From Hyphomonadaceae bacterium (GTDB lineage: Bacteria > Pseudomonadota > Alphaproteobacteria > Caulobacterales > Aquidulcibacteraceae), in contig JAIELK010000006.1 of assembly GCA_019753175.1 (NCBI GenBank), positions 124,001 through 188,000 on the forward strand: a DNA stretch of 64,000 nt, given 5' to 3'. Shown here piece after piece: positions 54,101 to 62,245 of this stretch. A program made the position numbers and the translations under genes. The notes under the pieces are model-generated. The model did not search any database. It worked only from the letters and a program-made list of their open reading frames with translations, and was not told where the DNA came from. Every line of letters begins with the position of its first letter. Position 1 is the first letter of the stretch.

Positions 54101-55933
54101 TCACGCCGCCGCGAACGCCTCCTGCGGCGGGTCGTGCTCAGCCACGAAGTGCCCGGGCGCGACTTCAAGCCATTGCGGCCGGTATTGCACCGCGTCGGGA
54201 TCGTCGACGATGCGCGACTTCAGGAAGCGCAGACTGGCGCGCGTATCGAGCGGGCTGGGGAGATCGCCGACCAGGCGGACGCGCGGCTTGTTGCGCGCAG
54301 CCTCCGGGTCGGGCGTCGGCGCCGCCGCAAGCAGCGCCTTCGTGTAGGGATGGCGTGGATCGCGCAGGATCACCTCCGCCGGCCCGTACTCCACCGCACG
54401 CCCGAGGTAGAGCACCAGCACGTTGTGCGAAATCTCGCGCACCACGGCGAGATCGTGGCTGATGAACAGGAAACTGGTTTGATACTGGCGCTGAAGATCG
54501 GCGAGCAACCTCAAGATTTGCGCCTGGATCGAAACGTCAAGCGCCGACACGGCTTCGTCGCAGACAACGAGCTTAGGCTTCAGAATCATCGCCCGCGCCA
54601 CGCCAACGCGTTGATTTTGCCCGCCGGAAAGTTCGTGCGGATAGCGGTTGATCAGGTCCGGATCGAGACCGACTTGCGCCATCATCGACTTCACGCGTTC
54701 TTCGCGTCCGTTGCGGCCCAGCTCTGGCGCGAACGCCAACAGCGGTTCGGCGATCGAGCCACCGAGCGTCATGCGCGGATCGAGGCTGGCCAGCGGATCC
54801 TGGAAGACGATTTGCAAGTCCTGCCGCGCTTTGCGGATCGCCGCCTGCTCGCTCGGCAACAGATTGCGGCCGAGGAACGTCACGCTGCCCGCCGAGCGCG
54901 GCAGCAACTGCGCCACCGCGCGCGCGAGTGTGGATTTGCCGCAGCCGGATTCGCCGACAATGCCCAGCGTTTCGGCGGCGCGCAGCTGGAAGCTCACGCC
55001 ATCGACGGCCCGCAGAGGTTTGGTCCCGCCGAAGATCGATCCGTCCGCGACTTTCACCGGGAAGGAGACACGCACATCATCGACCGCAAGGATCGGTGCG
55101 CCTTCGCCAGGCGGCGGCGGCGCGGCGCGCTGGCTGTCTATACGGGGCACAGCCTGCAGCAGCATACGCGTATAGTCAGCTTTCGGCGCCGCGTAGATGT
55201 CGTCGACGTTTCCTGTTTCGACCACTTCTCCGCGCCGCATCACCGCCACGCGCTGCGCCATCCGGGCGATCACGCCCATGTCGTGTGTGATCAGCGCAAC
55301 GGCGGCGTTGGTGTCGCGGCGCAAATCGTCGATCAGGTCGAGCACCTGCGCCTGCACGGTGGCGTCAAGCGCGGTGGTTGGCTCGTCGGCGACCAGCAGC
55401 GCGGGCTCCGCCATCATGGCCATTGCGATCATCACGCGTTGGCGCATGCCGCCGGAGAGTTCGTGCGGGAACTGCTTAAGCCGTCGCGTCGCCTCGGGTA
55501 TGCGCACGCGCTCCAGCCACTCGATGGCGCGCTCGCGCGCAGCCGCGCCGGTGACCTTGAAGTGGTGAGACAGCACCTCCGACATTTGCGCTTCGACGGT
55601 CATGTGCGGGGTGAGCGCCGTCAGGGGATCCTGGAACACGAACGCGACGTGGCGTCCGCGGAAGCTGTCGAGTTCGCGCCGCGACAGCCCCAAAGTCTCC
55701 CGACCCTGGAACTTCACGGACCCGGTCACCCGCGCGTTGTCCGCCGTCAGGCCGAAGGCGGCGAGGAAGGTTTGGCTCTTGCCCGAACCGCTCTCGCCGA
55801 CCACGCCAAGGCACTCGCCTTTGTCGACCTTGAGCGACAGATTTTTGACCGCTTCGACATCCCCATCGGGCGTGTCGAAGGTGATGGATAGATCGGTTAT
55901 TTCCAGCACAGTCTCAGTCATGGTCGCGGACAC
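54101..55933 (-). CDS. Fused dipeptide/oligopeptide ABC transporter ATP-binding protein
   Basis: A 610-residue protein with two ATPase domains of the DppD and DppF type in tandem. The first has GESGSGKSQTF and LSGGMRQRVMIAMAM; the second has GESGCGKSTLARAV, LSGGQNQRVGVARAM and a C-terminal oligopeptide-type tail. This is the YejF/GsiA layout. Note Gln after the Walker A Ser in domain 1. No permease or binding-protein gene is adjacent, so the rest of the transporter is elsewhere. Start MTETV at 55921 is an alternative. It is divergent from the alcohol dehydrogenase. Confidence 0.93.
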   Translation of the reverse strand: MSATMTETVLEITDLSITFDTPDGDVEAVKNLSLKVDKGECLGVVGESGSGKSQTFLAAFGLTADNARVTGSVKFQGRETLGLSRRELDSFRGRHVAFVFQDPLTALTPHMTVEAQMSEVLSHHFKVTGAAARERAIEWLERVRIPEATRRLKQFPHELSGGMRQRVMIAMAMMAEPALLVADEPTTALDATVQAQVLDLIDDLRRDTNAAVALITHDMGVIARMAQRVAVMRRGEVVETGNVDDIYAAPKADYTRMLLQAVPRIDSQRAAPPPPGEGAPILAVDDVRVSFPVKVADGSIFGGTKPLRAVDGVSFQLRAAETLGIVGESGCGKSTLARAVAQLLPRSAGSVTFLGRNLLPSEQAAIRKARQDLQIVFQDPLASLDPRMTLGGSIAEPLLAFAPELGRNGREERVKSMMAQVGLDPDLINRYPHELSGGQNQRVGVARAMILKPKLVVCDEAVSALDVSIQAQILRLLADLQRQYQTSFLFISHDLAVVREISHNVLVLYLGRAVEYGPAEVILRDPRHPYTKALLAAAPTPDPEAARNKPRVRLVGDLPSPLDTRASLRFLKSRIVDDPDAVQYRPQWLEVAPGHFVAEHDPPQEAFAAA

Positions 55934-56033
55934 TAGCGGCGCATTGCGGGTTGTCCACCTGGCGCTTGCCGTGGCGGCGGGTCGACAGCCAGCGCCAAGT
56001 CGCTATCACGACGATAAGCGGAGCAAATGCCTC

Positions 56034-57158
56034 ATGGCCCAAATGAACTACCTGACTCAATGCAGCTTCGACTTCGGCGCACTGGCGCAATTGCCCAAGG
56101 TGCTAAGGGTTTTTGGCGTTGCACGGCCATTCGTGGTGACCGACCCGGGGTTGAAGGCCAACGGCATTCTGGACCGCTGCCTGGCCGCGTTAGGCTCCGC
56201 GCCCGCCGGCGTCTTCGCCGAAACCCCCGCCAACCCCACCGAAAGCGCTTCGATTCAGGCGGCGGCGCAATATCGCGAAGCCGGTGCAGACGGTATTGTC
56301 GCGCTCGGCGGCGGCTCCTCCATGGATTTGGCCAAGGCCGCCGGCCTTATCGTTGCGCATGATGTTGCGTTCGAGAGCCTGGGCGCGAGCGCGCGCGGCT
56401 CCAAGCTGATCGGCAAGATCGCGCCGTTGATCGCTGTTCCGACAACATCCGGCACTGGCAGCGAAGTGTCACCCGGCGCTGTGGTCATCCTCAACAACGG
56501 TCGCAAGGAGACGTTCGTCTCTCCGCACCTCGTCCCGGTTGCGGCCATCTGCGACCCGGAGCTGACGCTCGGCCTGCCGCCGCTGTTGACGGCGGCTACC
56601 GGCATGGACGCGATGACGCACTGCGTCGAAGCGGTGCTGTCGATTGTGGTGCATCCGCCCGCGGAAGCCATCGGCATTGACGGCGCCGAGCGCGCCATGA
56701 CCTGGCTCGAACGCGCCGTCAAAGACGGCGCCGATCGCGACGCGCGCTGGCACATGATGATGGCTTCGTTCGAAGGCGCCCTTGCGTTCGCCAAGGGCCT
56801 GGGCGCGGTGCACGGGCTCAGCCACGCGCTTGGACGGATCGGCGACTTGAAGCTTCACCACGGCACGCTAAACGCGGTGATCCTGCCGCACTCGCTGGCG
56901 ATGATCGGTGACGCCGCGACGGAGAAATTCGCCCGCCTGCGCCGTGCGCTCGGGCTCGCGCCGAACGCCGACCTGCCGCAGGCGATCGTCGATCTGAACG
57001 CCCGGATCGGCCTGCCGGCATCGCTTTCGCAAATGGGCGTGACCGAAGCGCACTGGCCTTCGACGCGCGACTACGCCGTGAGCGATCTCGCCACCCTCAC
57101 AAACGCCGTGCCGTTCGATGGCGTCAAGTATGATGAGCTCTTCAGCAGGGCTCTCTGA
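56034..57158 (+). CDS. Iron-containing (group III) alcohol dehydrogenase
   Basis: A 374-residue enzyme of the iron-dependent ADH family: FVVTDPGLKANGILDRC, IVALGGGSSMDLAKAAGLI (nucleotide binding), IAVPTTSGTGSEVSPGAVV, ATGMDAMTHCVEAVLS, and metal-binding His residues in AVHGLSHALGRIGDLKLHHGT. ATG 56034 is used; the longer frame upstream overlaps the ABC gene on the other strand. The substrate is not clear; the family reduces aldehydes or oxidises diols and 4-hydroxybutyrate. Confidence 0.93.
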   Translation: MAQMNYLTQCSFDFGALAQLPKVLRVFGVARPFVVTDPGLKANGILDRCLAALGSAPAGVFAETPANPTESASIQAAAQYREAGADGIVALGGGSSMDLAKAAGLIVAHDVAFESLGASARGSKLIGKIAPLIAVPTTSGTGSEVSPGAVVILNNGRKETFVSPHLVPVAAICDPELTLGLPPLLTAATGMDAMTHCVEAVLSIVVHPPAEAIGIDGAERAMTWLERAVKDGADRDARWHMMMASFEGALAFAKGLGAVHGLSHALGRIGDLKLHHGTLNAVILPHSLAMIGDAATEKFARLRRALGLAPNADLPQAIVDLNARIGLPASLSQMGVTEAHWPSTRDYAVSDLATLTNAVPFDGVKYDELFSRAL

Positions 57159-57231
57159 CGCCGTCGGAAATTGGCAGCCGCGTTAGCGATTGATTGACGA
57201 CCTGAGGGTCAGTTGGTCGCGTTGAGGTTGT

Positions 57232-57615
57232 ATGCTGCCGTCCATTCTTATCGCCGAAGACGACGATCCGTGTCGCGCCATGCTAGGCCAGCGTTTTCAG
57301 CGCCTGGGCTACAAGGTGTTTGAGGCTGCCGATGGGGCGGAAGCCGTAGCGCTCACGCTCAATCACGCACCTGACGTGCTCATCTTGGATCTGACATTGC
57401 CGCGCATGGACGGCATCGAAGCGTGGCGGCTGATCTGCGATCTGGCGCCCACGCCCCCGACCGCAATCGCGCTGACTGCAACCGCCATTCTCGATCTGCA
57501 GCTGCAATGCAGTGAGATGGGAATCTTCGCGTATCTCACGAAACCCTGCTCGTTCGACGCGCTCCACGCGGCGGTCCGCGACGCCACCGTCCAAGAACGG
57601 GCGCTGGCGGGCTGA
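57232..57615 (+). CDS. Receiver-only response regulator
   Basis: A 127-residue single CheY-like domain: the acidic pair in LIAEDDDP, the phospho-acceptor Asp53 in VLILDLTLPRMDG, Thr in IALTATAI, and Lys in AYLTKPCSF. No output domain is present, so it would act by protein interaction, for example in a phosphorelay or motility control. No kinase gene is nearby. It converges on the hydrolase gene at 57620. Confidence 0.94.
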   Translation: MLPSILIAEDDDPCRAMLGQRFQRLGYKVFEAADGAEAVALTLNHAPDVLILDLTLPRMDGIEAWRLICDLAPTPPTAIALTATAILDLQLQCSEMGIFAYLTKPCSFDALHAAVRDATVQERALAG

Positions 57616-57619
57616 CCTG

Positions 57620-58507
57620 TCAGTCCGCACGCGCAAGGAAGTCGAGCACGGCCTCCCACGCTTCGGGTTCATCGAGCATCGGCGCGTGGCCGACATCGGC
57701 GACATCCACGGTGACGAGATCCGGCCGCAGCGCGCGCATCTCGGCGACGATCGGCGGCGTCAGCAAATCCGAGAGCGCGCCGCGCACGAGCAGCACGGGC
57801 TTGCTTGCAAGTGCATTGAACAGCGGCGTCATATCCGGTGGCGGCGCGCCGCCGGTATCGGCGAATGCGAGCGCGATGTGGGGGTCGTAGTCGGTCTCGA
57901 TCTTGCCGTCGTCGCGCGCGCGAAAGGTGCGTCGCGCGAACGCCAGCCAGAACGCGCGATCATCGCGACGCCTGGGATAGATGTCTCCCGCGAGCGCGCA
58001 AACAGCGTCCGCGGCTTCCTCCCAGGTCGAAACGGGACGCGTCCGCCCGACGTAGGACGCAATGCGATTGAGACCGGCGGGATCAAGCCGCGTGCCGATG
58101 TCATTGAGCACGGCGGCGGCGACACGCTGCGGCGCCAGCGCCGCCATCAGCATGGTGATGATGCCGCCCATCGAGGTGCCGATAAACACCGCCTGGGGGA
58201 TTTCGAGTTTGTCCATCAGCGCCGCGACGTCCTGGGCATAGACCGCTGGAACATAATGCGCGGGGTCGGGATCGTTGGCGCTCTTGCCGCGGCCGCGCAT
58301 GTCGGGGGCGATCACGCGCCGTCCGCACGCGGCGATGCGCGGGGCAATGATCTCGAAGTCTTTCGAATTGCGGGTGAGGCCGTGCAGGCAGATCACCGGC
58401 GCACCGGTCGCGGGCGTCACCGGCGCGTAGTCGCGCGCATAGAGAGCAAGCCCGTCAACGGTTGCAATCACCCGCTCCCGGTAGTCGCCAATCCCGGCGG
58501 TATCCAT
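57620..58507 (-). CDS. Alpha/beta hydrolase
   Basis: A 295-residue alpha/beta-hydrolase: VICLHGLTRNSKDFEIIAPRIAACGRRVIAPDMRGRGKSA, the nucleophile elbow FIGTSMGGIITMLMA, and VLLVRGALSDLLTPPIV near the catalytic Asp, with VGHAPMLDEPEAWEAV carrying the His. The start is ATG 58507, one base after the stop of the upstream hypothetical gene, so the two are likely cotranscribed. Substrate unknown. Confidence 0.93.
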   Translation of the reverse strand: MDTAGIGDYRERVIATVDGLALYARDYAPVTPATGAPVICLHGLTRNSKDFEIIAPRIAACGRRVIAPDMRGRGKSANDPDPAHYVPAVYAQDVAALMDKLEIPQAVFIGTSMGGIITMLMAALAPQRVAAAVLNDIGTRLDPAGLNRIASYVGRTRPVSTWEEAADAVCALAGDIYPRRRDDRAFWLAFARRTFRARDDGKIETDYDPHIALAFADTGGAPPPDMTPLFNALASKPVLLVRGALSDLLTPPIVAEMRALRPDLVTVDVADVGHAPMLDEPEAWEAVLDFLARAD

Positions 58508-58508
58508 G

Positions 58509-58967
58509 CTATCCCCGTTCGGCCGACATGGTCGCGTTTGCGTCGGCATAGTCCACTGCCCGCATCGCGCGCAGTCGGGCAAGCCAAGACGCCTCGAACG
58601 CGGCGCGCTCCGCCGCCGGAACCGCCTCGCAGGAGCGCAGCACCACCTCGGCGGCGCCGACCGTGAACCGATCGAAGCATAGTCCGTTGAACGCCGCCTG
58701 CCGCACCAGCTGCGCTTCAATCTCGCGCCGCGCCGCCTCGCCCCCTCCTCGCCCCGCCGCCGCTTGCGCGCGTGCGATCGGTCCTTCGCCCTGGAAGCGA
58801 ACAATGAACCCGACATGGCTCGGCGTGGGCGCCTGCGCCAGTTGGCGGACATGGTCAGCCGCCTCCCCCCGCGCAGCCGCGTGCGGCTGGGCGGCTATCA
58901 GCAGGGCGGCCACCATGATCGATGCCGACACGGCCATGCCCCAACTGCGCAAGGAATTGGCGGTCAT
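58509..58967 (-). CDS. Exported hypothetical protein, low similarity
   Basis: A 152-residue protein with a probable signal peptide (MTANSLRSWGMAVSASIMVAALLIAAQPHAAARGE), a region HVGFIVRFQGEGPIARAQAAAGRGGGEAARREIEAQLVRQAAFNGLCFDRFTVGAAEVVLRSC, and a charged C-terminal part. Two cysteines (in GLCFDRF and RSCEAVP) might form a disulfide. I do not recognise the family. It sits directly before the hydrolase gene and is divergent from the TIR-TPR gene. Confidence 0.7.
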   Translation of the reverse strand: MTANSLRSWGMAVSASIMVAALLIAAQPHAAARGEAADHVRQLAQAPTPSHVGFIVRFQGEGPIARAQAAAGRGGGEAARREIEAQLVRQAAFNGLCFDRFTVGAAEVVLRSCEAVPAAERAAFEASWLARLRAMRAVDYADANATMSAERG

Positions 58968-59107
58968 GGCCGCGAGCTTGGCCCCGACCGACGTAAAGGC
59001 GCAACCCCTGTCCTCAATTGCACGTGTACCCGCCCGCGAGACCTCACATCGGGGTCGGCGTTAGTGTATACCCTCACGTGACAGGCCCGGAGGGCGGGAG
59101 CGCAGCG

Positions 59108-61294
59108 ATGCGATCGGGACAGCACGTCAGGGCATGCGTGAGTTACGCTGCGGAAGATGCCGCAGCGGCTCGCCGCCTCGTGCAACGCATGAAGGGCGTG
59201 ATCGCGCCGAACGGCCAACGCCTCACCGGCGTCTCGCTCGCTACGGAAATGACACCCCATGCGCTATCGCAAGCGTTGGCCGAGGCGGATTGGCTGATTG
59301 TCTGCTGTAGCCCCGCCGCCTTCGCTTCGGAACGGGTGAACGCCGAAATCGACGAATACCTGCGCCTTAACGCCGGCTCGCGGCTGCTGCTCGTGCTGCT
59401 ACGGGGCGATCCACGGGAGTCGTTGCCAGCGCGGGTGCGCGGCCGCGAACCGCTGGCCGCGGACTTCCGCTCGGTCGGCGATGGCCAGGAATTGGGGGCG
59501 CTCAAGGTCGCAGCGGTGCTACTCGGCGCCGAACCCGGTGCGCTGATCGATGCGCGCGCCGGGGCGCAGCGCATCGGCGCTTCGGCGGCCTGGTTCATGA
59601 TTGCAGCGCTTGCACTCGCCACCATGGGCGCGAGCGTGTTTGCCGCTCACTCGGCGCGGCAGCGCGACAGCGCAGAGACGCTCGCGCGTGATGCGCTGGA
59701 TGTCGCGGCGGATGCTGTGGTTCAGGCCGATGATCTGTCGCTGCGTCTGGCCGAACTCGATCGCGCATCACCCGATGTGTTGGGCGCCGCTGAAGCGCGC
59801 TTCGAGCGGTTGTTCGAGCAAGGCGGCGACGCCCCCGCACTGATGCGCCAACGGGCGCACTTGCTGGTGCGTTTCGCCGACATTCATGAACGTCGTGGCG
59901 ATCGCGAGCGCAGCGGCGAACGCGCGCGCGCAGCGGTGGTCGCTTTCGACGCGCTTCCGGAGTCCGAACGGCAGACATTGGCCTTCGTCCGCGCCTTGTC
60001 GCTTGCGAGCAGCGGCGCGGACGGCGAGCAGGCGCTTGCATACGCTCAACGTGCGGTCGACGCGGCCCGCACCGTGCGCGAAGAGGACGTGCGCTTGCGC
60101 AATGCCGCACTGGCGCAGGCGCTTGGCCGCTTGGGGGAGCTGCAGCAAGCGGCGGGCCGACGGTCGGAGGCGCTCGCGCTCTACGCAGAAGCCGCGCCGG
60201 CGCTTGAAGCCGTGCTCGAACACTCGCCGCCGGGCGATGAGGCCGCCATCCAGGGCCTCGCCGGGGCGCTCCGCCGTCTTGGCGACGCGCAAGTCGAGGC
60301 CGGCGACCTTGACGGCGCCCGCGTGTCTTACACGCGCACGGTCGCCTTGGCGCGCGCGCGGCTCGATCTTGATCCGCGCAGCGCCGCCGCACGCGCCGAA
60401 CTCGGCTCTGCACTGTCGAAGCTGGGCCGCGCCTTCGTCGACGCCGGCAACCCGGCGGCGGCTGTCGAAGCGCTGCAAGAGAGCTTGGCGCTGGCCCGGC
60501 AGCAGGCGGCTGCGGCGCCGGACGACGCGGCGGCGCAAACCCTGTTTACGGAACGCCTCATCTACACCGCGCGCATGCTGGGCGGCGTTGGTCGCGCCGG
60601 GCCGGCCTTGATGGAGGAAGCGCTGACGGCCGCCCGCGCCGATCTCGACCGCCGCGCCACGCCGGAAACACGCACGGCGCTGTCGGATCTGTTGGCCGTC
60701 GACGCCGTCCGCCTGCAGCGCGCGCGCAACTATGCGGACGCGCGCACGGCGTGGCGCGAAGTGGTTCAGTTGCGGCGCACGCTCGCCCGCGGCGCTCCGA
60801 GCGCGAGCGTGGCCGAGGCGCAGGAACAGATCGGCGCGACGAGCCTCGCACTCAACGAACTGCCAGCAGCGACGGCCGCGTACGCCGAGTCGGTTCGTCA
60901 GCATCGTGGCGTCCTGGCGGCTGCGCAGAACGATCGCACTGCTCAGGCCGCGCTCGCGGAGGCGCTGCATCGGCTCGCCCAAGCGCGGCTGCGAGAAGAG
61001 AACGAAGCCAGCGCGCGCGGTGCGTTCGCCGAGGCGGCGCGGCTGCGCTTGGCCCTGGCGCAATCCGATCCGGCCGACGCGGCGATCGCCTATGCCGCCG
61101 CGGACTCCCTCAATCGCCTAGCGCAAACCCAACTTGAAGCGTCCCCGGCGCGCGCCAGGGAAAATTTGGAGACAGCGCGCGAATTGCTCAGCCGCATCGC
61201 CGAAGCTCATCCCACCGAACGCCGCTACGCCACCGCGCTGCGCCGCACCAACGCGGCGCTCAGCCAATTGCCAAGCGAAGGCGCGCAGCAATAG
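59108..61294 (+). CDS. TIR-like domain, membrane and TPR-repeat protein
   Basis: A 728-residue protein with three parts. Residues 1-140 are a TIR-like domain: VRACVSYAAEDAAAARRLVQRMKG, then ALAEADWLIVCCSPAAFASERVNAEIDEYL, with Glu80 at the catalytic-Glu position of TIR NADases. One membrane span follows (about 160-180, WFMIAALALATMGASVFAA). Residues 190-728 are tetratricopeptide-like helical repeats rich in Ala, Arg and Glu. The start is MRSGQHVRACVSY at 59108. Bacterial TIR proteins include NAD-cleaving defence effectors and scaffolds; the TPR part would then be periplasmic. Function is inferred only from architecture. Confidence 0.85.
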   Translation: MRSGQHVRACVSYAAEDAAAARRLVQRMKGVIAPNGQRLTGVSLATEMTPHALSQALAEADWLIVCCSPAAFASERVNAEIDEYLRLNAGSRLLLVLLRGDPRESLPARVRGREPLAADFRSVGDGQELGALKVAAVLLGAEPGALIDARAGAQRIGASAAWFMIAALALATMGASVFAAHSARQRDSAETLARDALDVAADAVVQADDLSLRLAELDRASPDVLGAAEARFERLFEQGGDAPALMRQRAHLLVRFADIHERRGDRERSGERARAAVVAFDALPESERQTLAFVRALSLASSGADGEQALAYAQRAVDAARTVREEDVRLRNAALAQALGRLGELQQAAGRRSEALALYAEAAPALEAVLEHSPPGDEAAIQGLAGALRRLGDAQVEAGDLDGARVSYTRTVALARARLDLDPRSAAARAELGSALSKLGRAFVDAGNPAAAVEALQESLALARQQAAAAPDDAAAQTLFTERLIYTARMLGGVGRAGPALMEEALTAARADLDRRATPETRTALSDLLAVDAVRLQRARNYADARTAWREVVQLRRTLARGAPSASVAEAQEQIGATSLALNELPAATAAYAESVRQHRGVLAAAQNDRTAQAALAEALHRLAQARLREENEASARGAFAEAARLRLALAQSDPADAAIAYAAADSLNRLAQTQLEASPARARENLETARELLSRIAEAHPTERRYATALRRTNAALSQLPSEGAQQ

Positions 61295-61301
61295 CCGGGA
61301 C

Positions 61302-61667
61302 TCAGGCGGCCCAAACCAGACGCGGCCCCTTGTCTTCAGCATCGACATCGACGCCGCCATTCATCACCGGTCGCAGCGCTTGCACGATATCGGCTTCGAC
61401 ATATTCGCGCGCGTCGCGCTCATCTTGTTCGAGCACCAGCACGTGCGTCGCGCCCAGAAGTTGCGCCTCCGGCCATTGCTCGTGGGTCGCCAACCGCTTC
61501 GACAAATTGCCCGTCCGCGATACAAACAACGGCGTCCAGCCCCGTCCGCCCAGGCCGGGGCGGGCGAAAGCGTACACCGCCGGCGCCTCGCCAAACTGGT
61601 CATGCGGCCGATGCACGCGAAACCGGTGCAGCCGCCCCGAAACGCCGCGGAAAATTGCCTCTGACAT
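61302..61667 (-). CDS. GIY-YIG-like nuclease-fold protein under SOS boxes
   Basis: A 121-residue protein with a GIY-YIG-like core: PAVYAFARPGLGGRGWTPLFVSRTGNLSKRLATHEQWPEAQLLGATHVLVLEQDERDAREYVEADIVQALRPVMN. The AVYAFAR and FVSRTG segments correspond to the GIY and YIG strands with the catalytic-type Arg, and EADIVQALRPVMN resembles the C-terminal E-x-x-L-I-x-x-x-x-P-x-x-N motif. The Tyr of the second motif is Phe, so nuclease activity is not certain. ATG 61667 is the start; a promoter with two LexA boxes lies directly upstream. Confidence 0.75.
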   Translation of the reverse strand: MSEAIFRGVSGRLHRFRVHRPHDQFGEAPAVYAFARPGLGGRGWTPLFVSRTGNLSKRLATHEQWPEAQLLGATHVLVLEQDERDAREYVEADIVQALRPVMNGGVDVDAEDKGPRLVWAA

Positions 61668-61683
61668 GCGTCGCGCCCCTCGT

Positions 61684-61735
61684 GTTCCTTGTATGTTCCG
61701 GATCAATACTCCAGATTTTTGTTCTTGTAAAGTTC
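61684..61735 (-). promoter_or_regulatory. Promoter with two LexA (SOS) boxes
   Basis: Two exact GTTC-N7-GTTC boxes, at 61684-61698 (GTTC-CTTGTAT-GTTC) and 61721-61735 (GTTC-TTGTAAA-GTTC), match the SOS operator of alphaproteobacteria. On the minus strand they frame a promoter TTTACA (61731-61726), 17-base spacer, TATTGA (61708-61703). Box 2 covers the -35 and box 1 the expected start of transcription near 61696. The GIY-YIG-like gene starts 17 bases beyond box 1. The Fur-like gene on the plus strand starts at 61778 and might also be affected. Confidence 0.8.
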
Positions 61736-61777
61736 CGGAGCCAACGGGTCTTTCATGAGACGCGGGAGCCTGCAATC

Positions 61778-62245
61778 ATGGTCTGCATGTCACCTCACCA
61801 CGGCGCGCATGATCGCACTGCCCACATTGTCGAGGCGGAACGCATCTGCGCCGCGGCGGGGGAAACACTGACGCCGTTGCGCCAGCGCGTCCTTGAACTG
61901 CTGATCGACCAGCCGGGCCCCGCCAAGGCGTATGACCTGCTGCCGCTGATCGACGCCGACAAGCAATCCAAGCCCCCCACCGTTTATCGGGCGCTCGACT
62001 TTCTGGTCCGCATGGGCCTTGCCCACCGGATCGAGAGCCTCAACGCATTTGTGGCGTGCGACATCGGCGCCTGCGCGCGCTCGACCATCTTTCTCATTTG
62101 CGAAAAGTGCGGCGCGGCGGAAGAATTCGACGCCGGCCATGCGCTGGTCGATCTCTCAGAGGCCGCCAGCCGCGACGGCTTCTCCATCCGCCGCACCATG
62201 ATCGAGGCCTCGGGCCTCTGCGCCGCCTGCCAGCGCGCCGCGTGA
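61778..62245 (+). CDS. Fur family regulator, Zur-like
   Basis: A 155-residue metalloregulator: LTPLRQRVLELLIDQPGPAKAYDLLPLI, the HTH with KQSKPPTVYRALDFLVRMGLAHRIES, and a dimer domain with LICEKCGAAEEFD and GLCAACQRAA. The two CxxC pairs are the structural zinc site. A structure like LTPLRQRVL...YRALDFL...HRIESLNAFVAC is the Zur pattern, so a zinc-uptake repressor is likely. GTG of the next gene overlaps its stop. SOS boxes lie in the promoter region 43-94 bases upstream. Confidence 0.85.
   Translation: MVCMSPHHGAHDRTAHIVEAERICAAAGETLTPLRQRVLELLIDQPGPAKAYDLLPLIDADKQSKPPTVYRALDFLVRMGLAHRIESLNAFVACDIGACARSTIFLICEKCGAAEEFDAGHALVDLSEAASRDGFSIRRTMIEASGLCAACQRAA

Noticed and set aside
54071-55891. 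606-residue open frame on the plus strand opposite the peptide-ABC ATPase
   Set aside because: The minus strand has complete Walker and signature motifs twice; the plus frame has none.
59768-61063. 431-residue open frame opposite the TPR region
   Set aside because: Antisense of Ala/Arg-rich TPR repeats; GC-rich DNA keeps several frames open.
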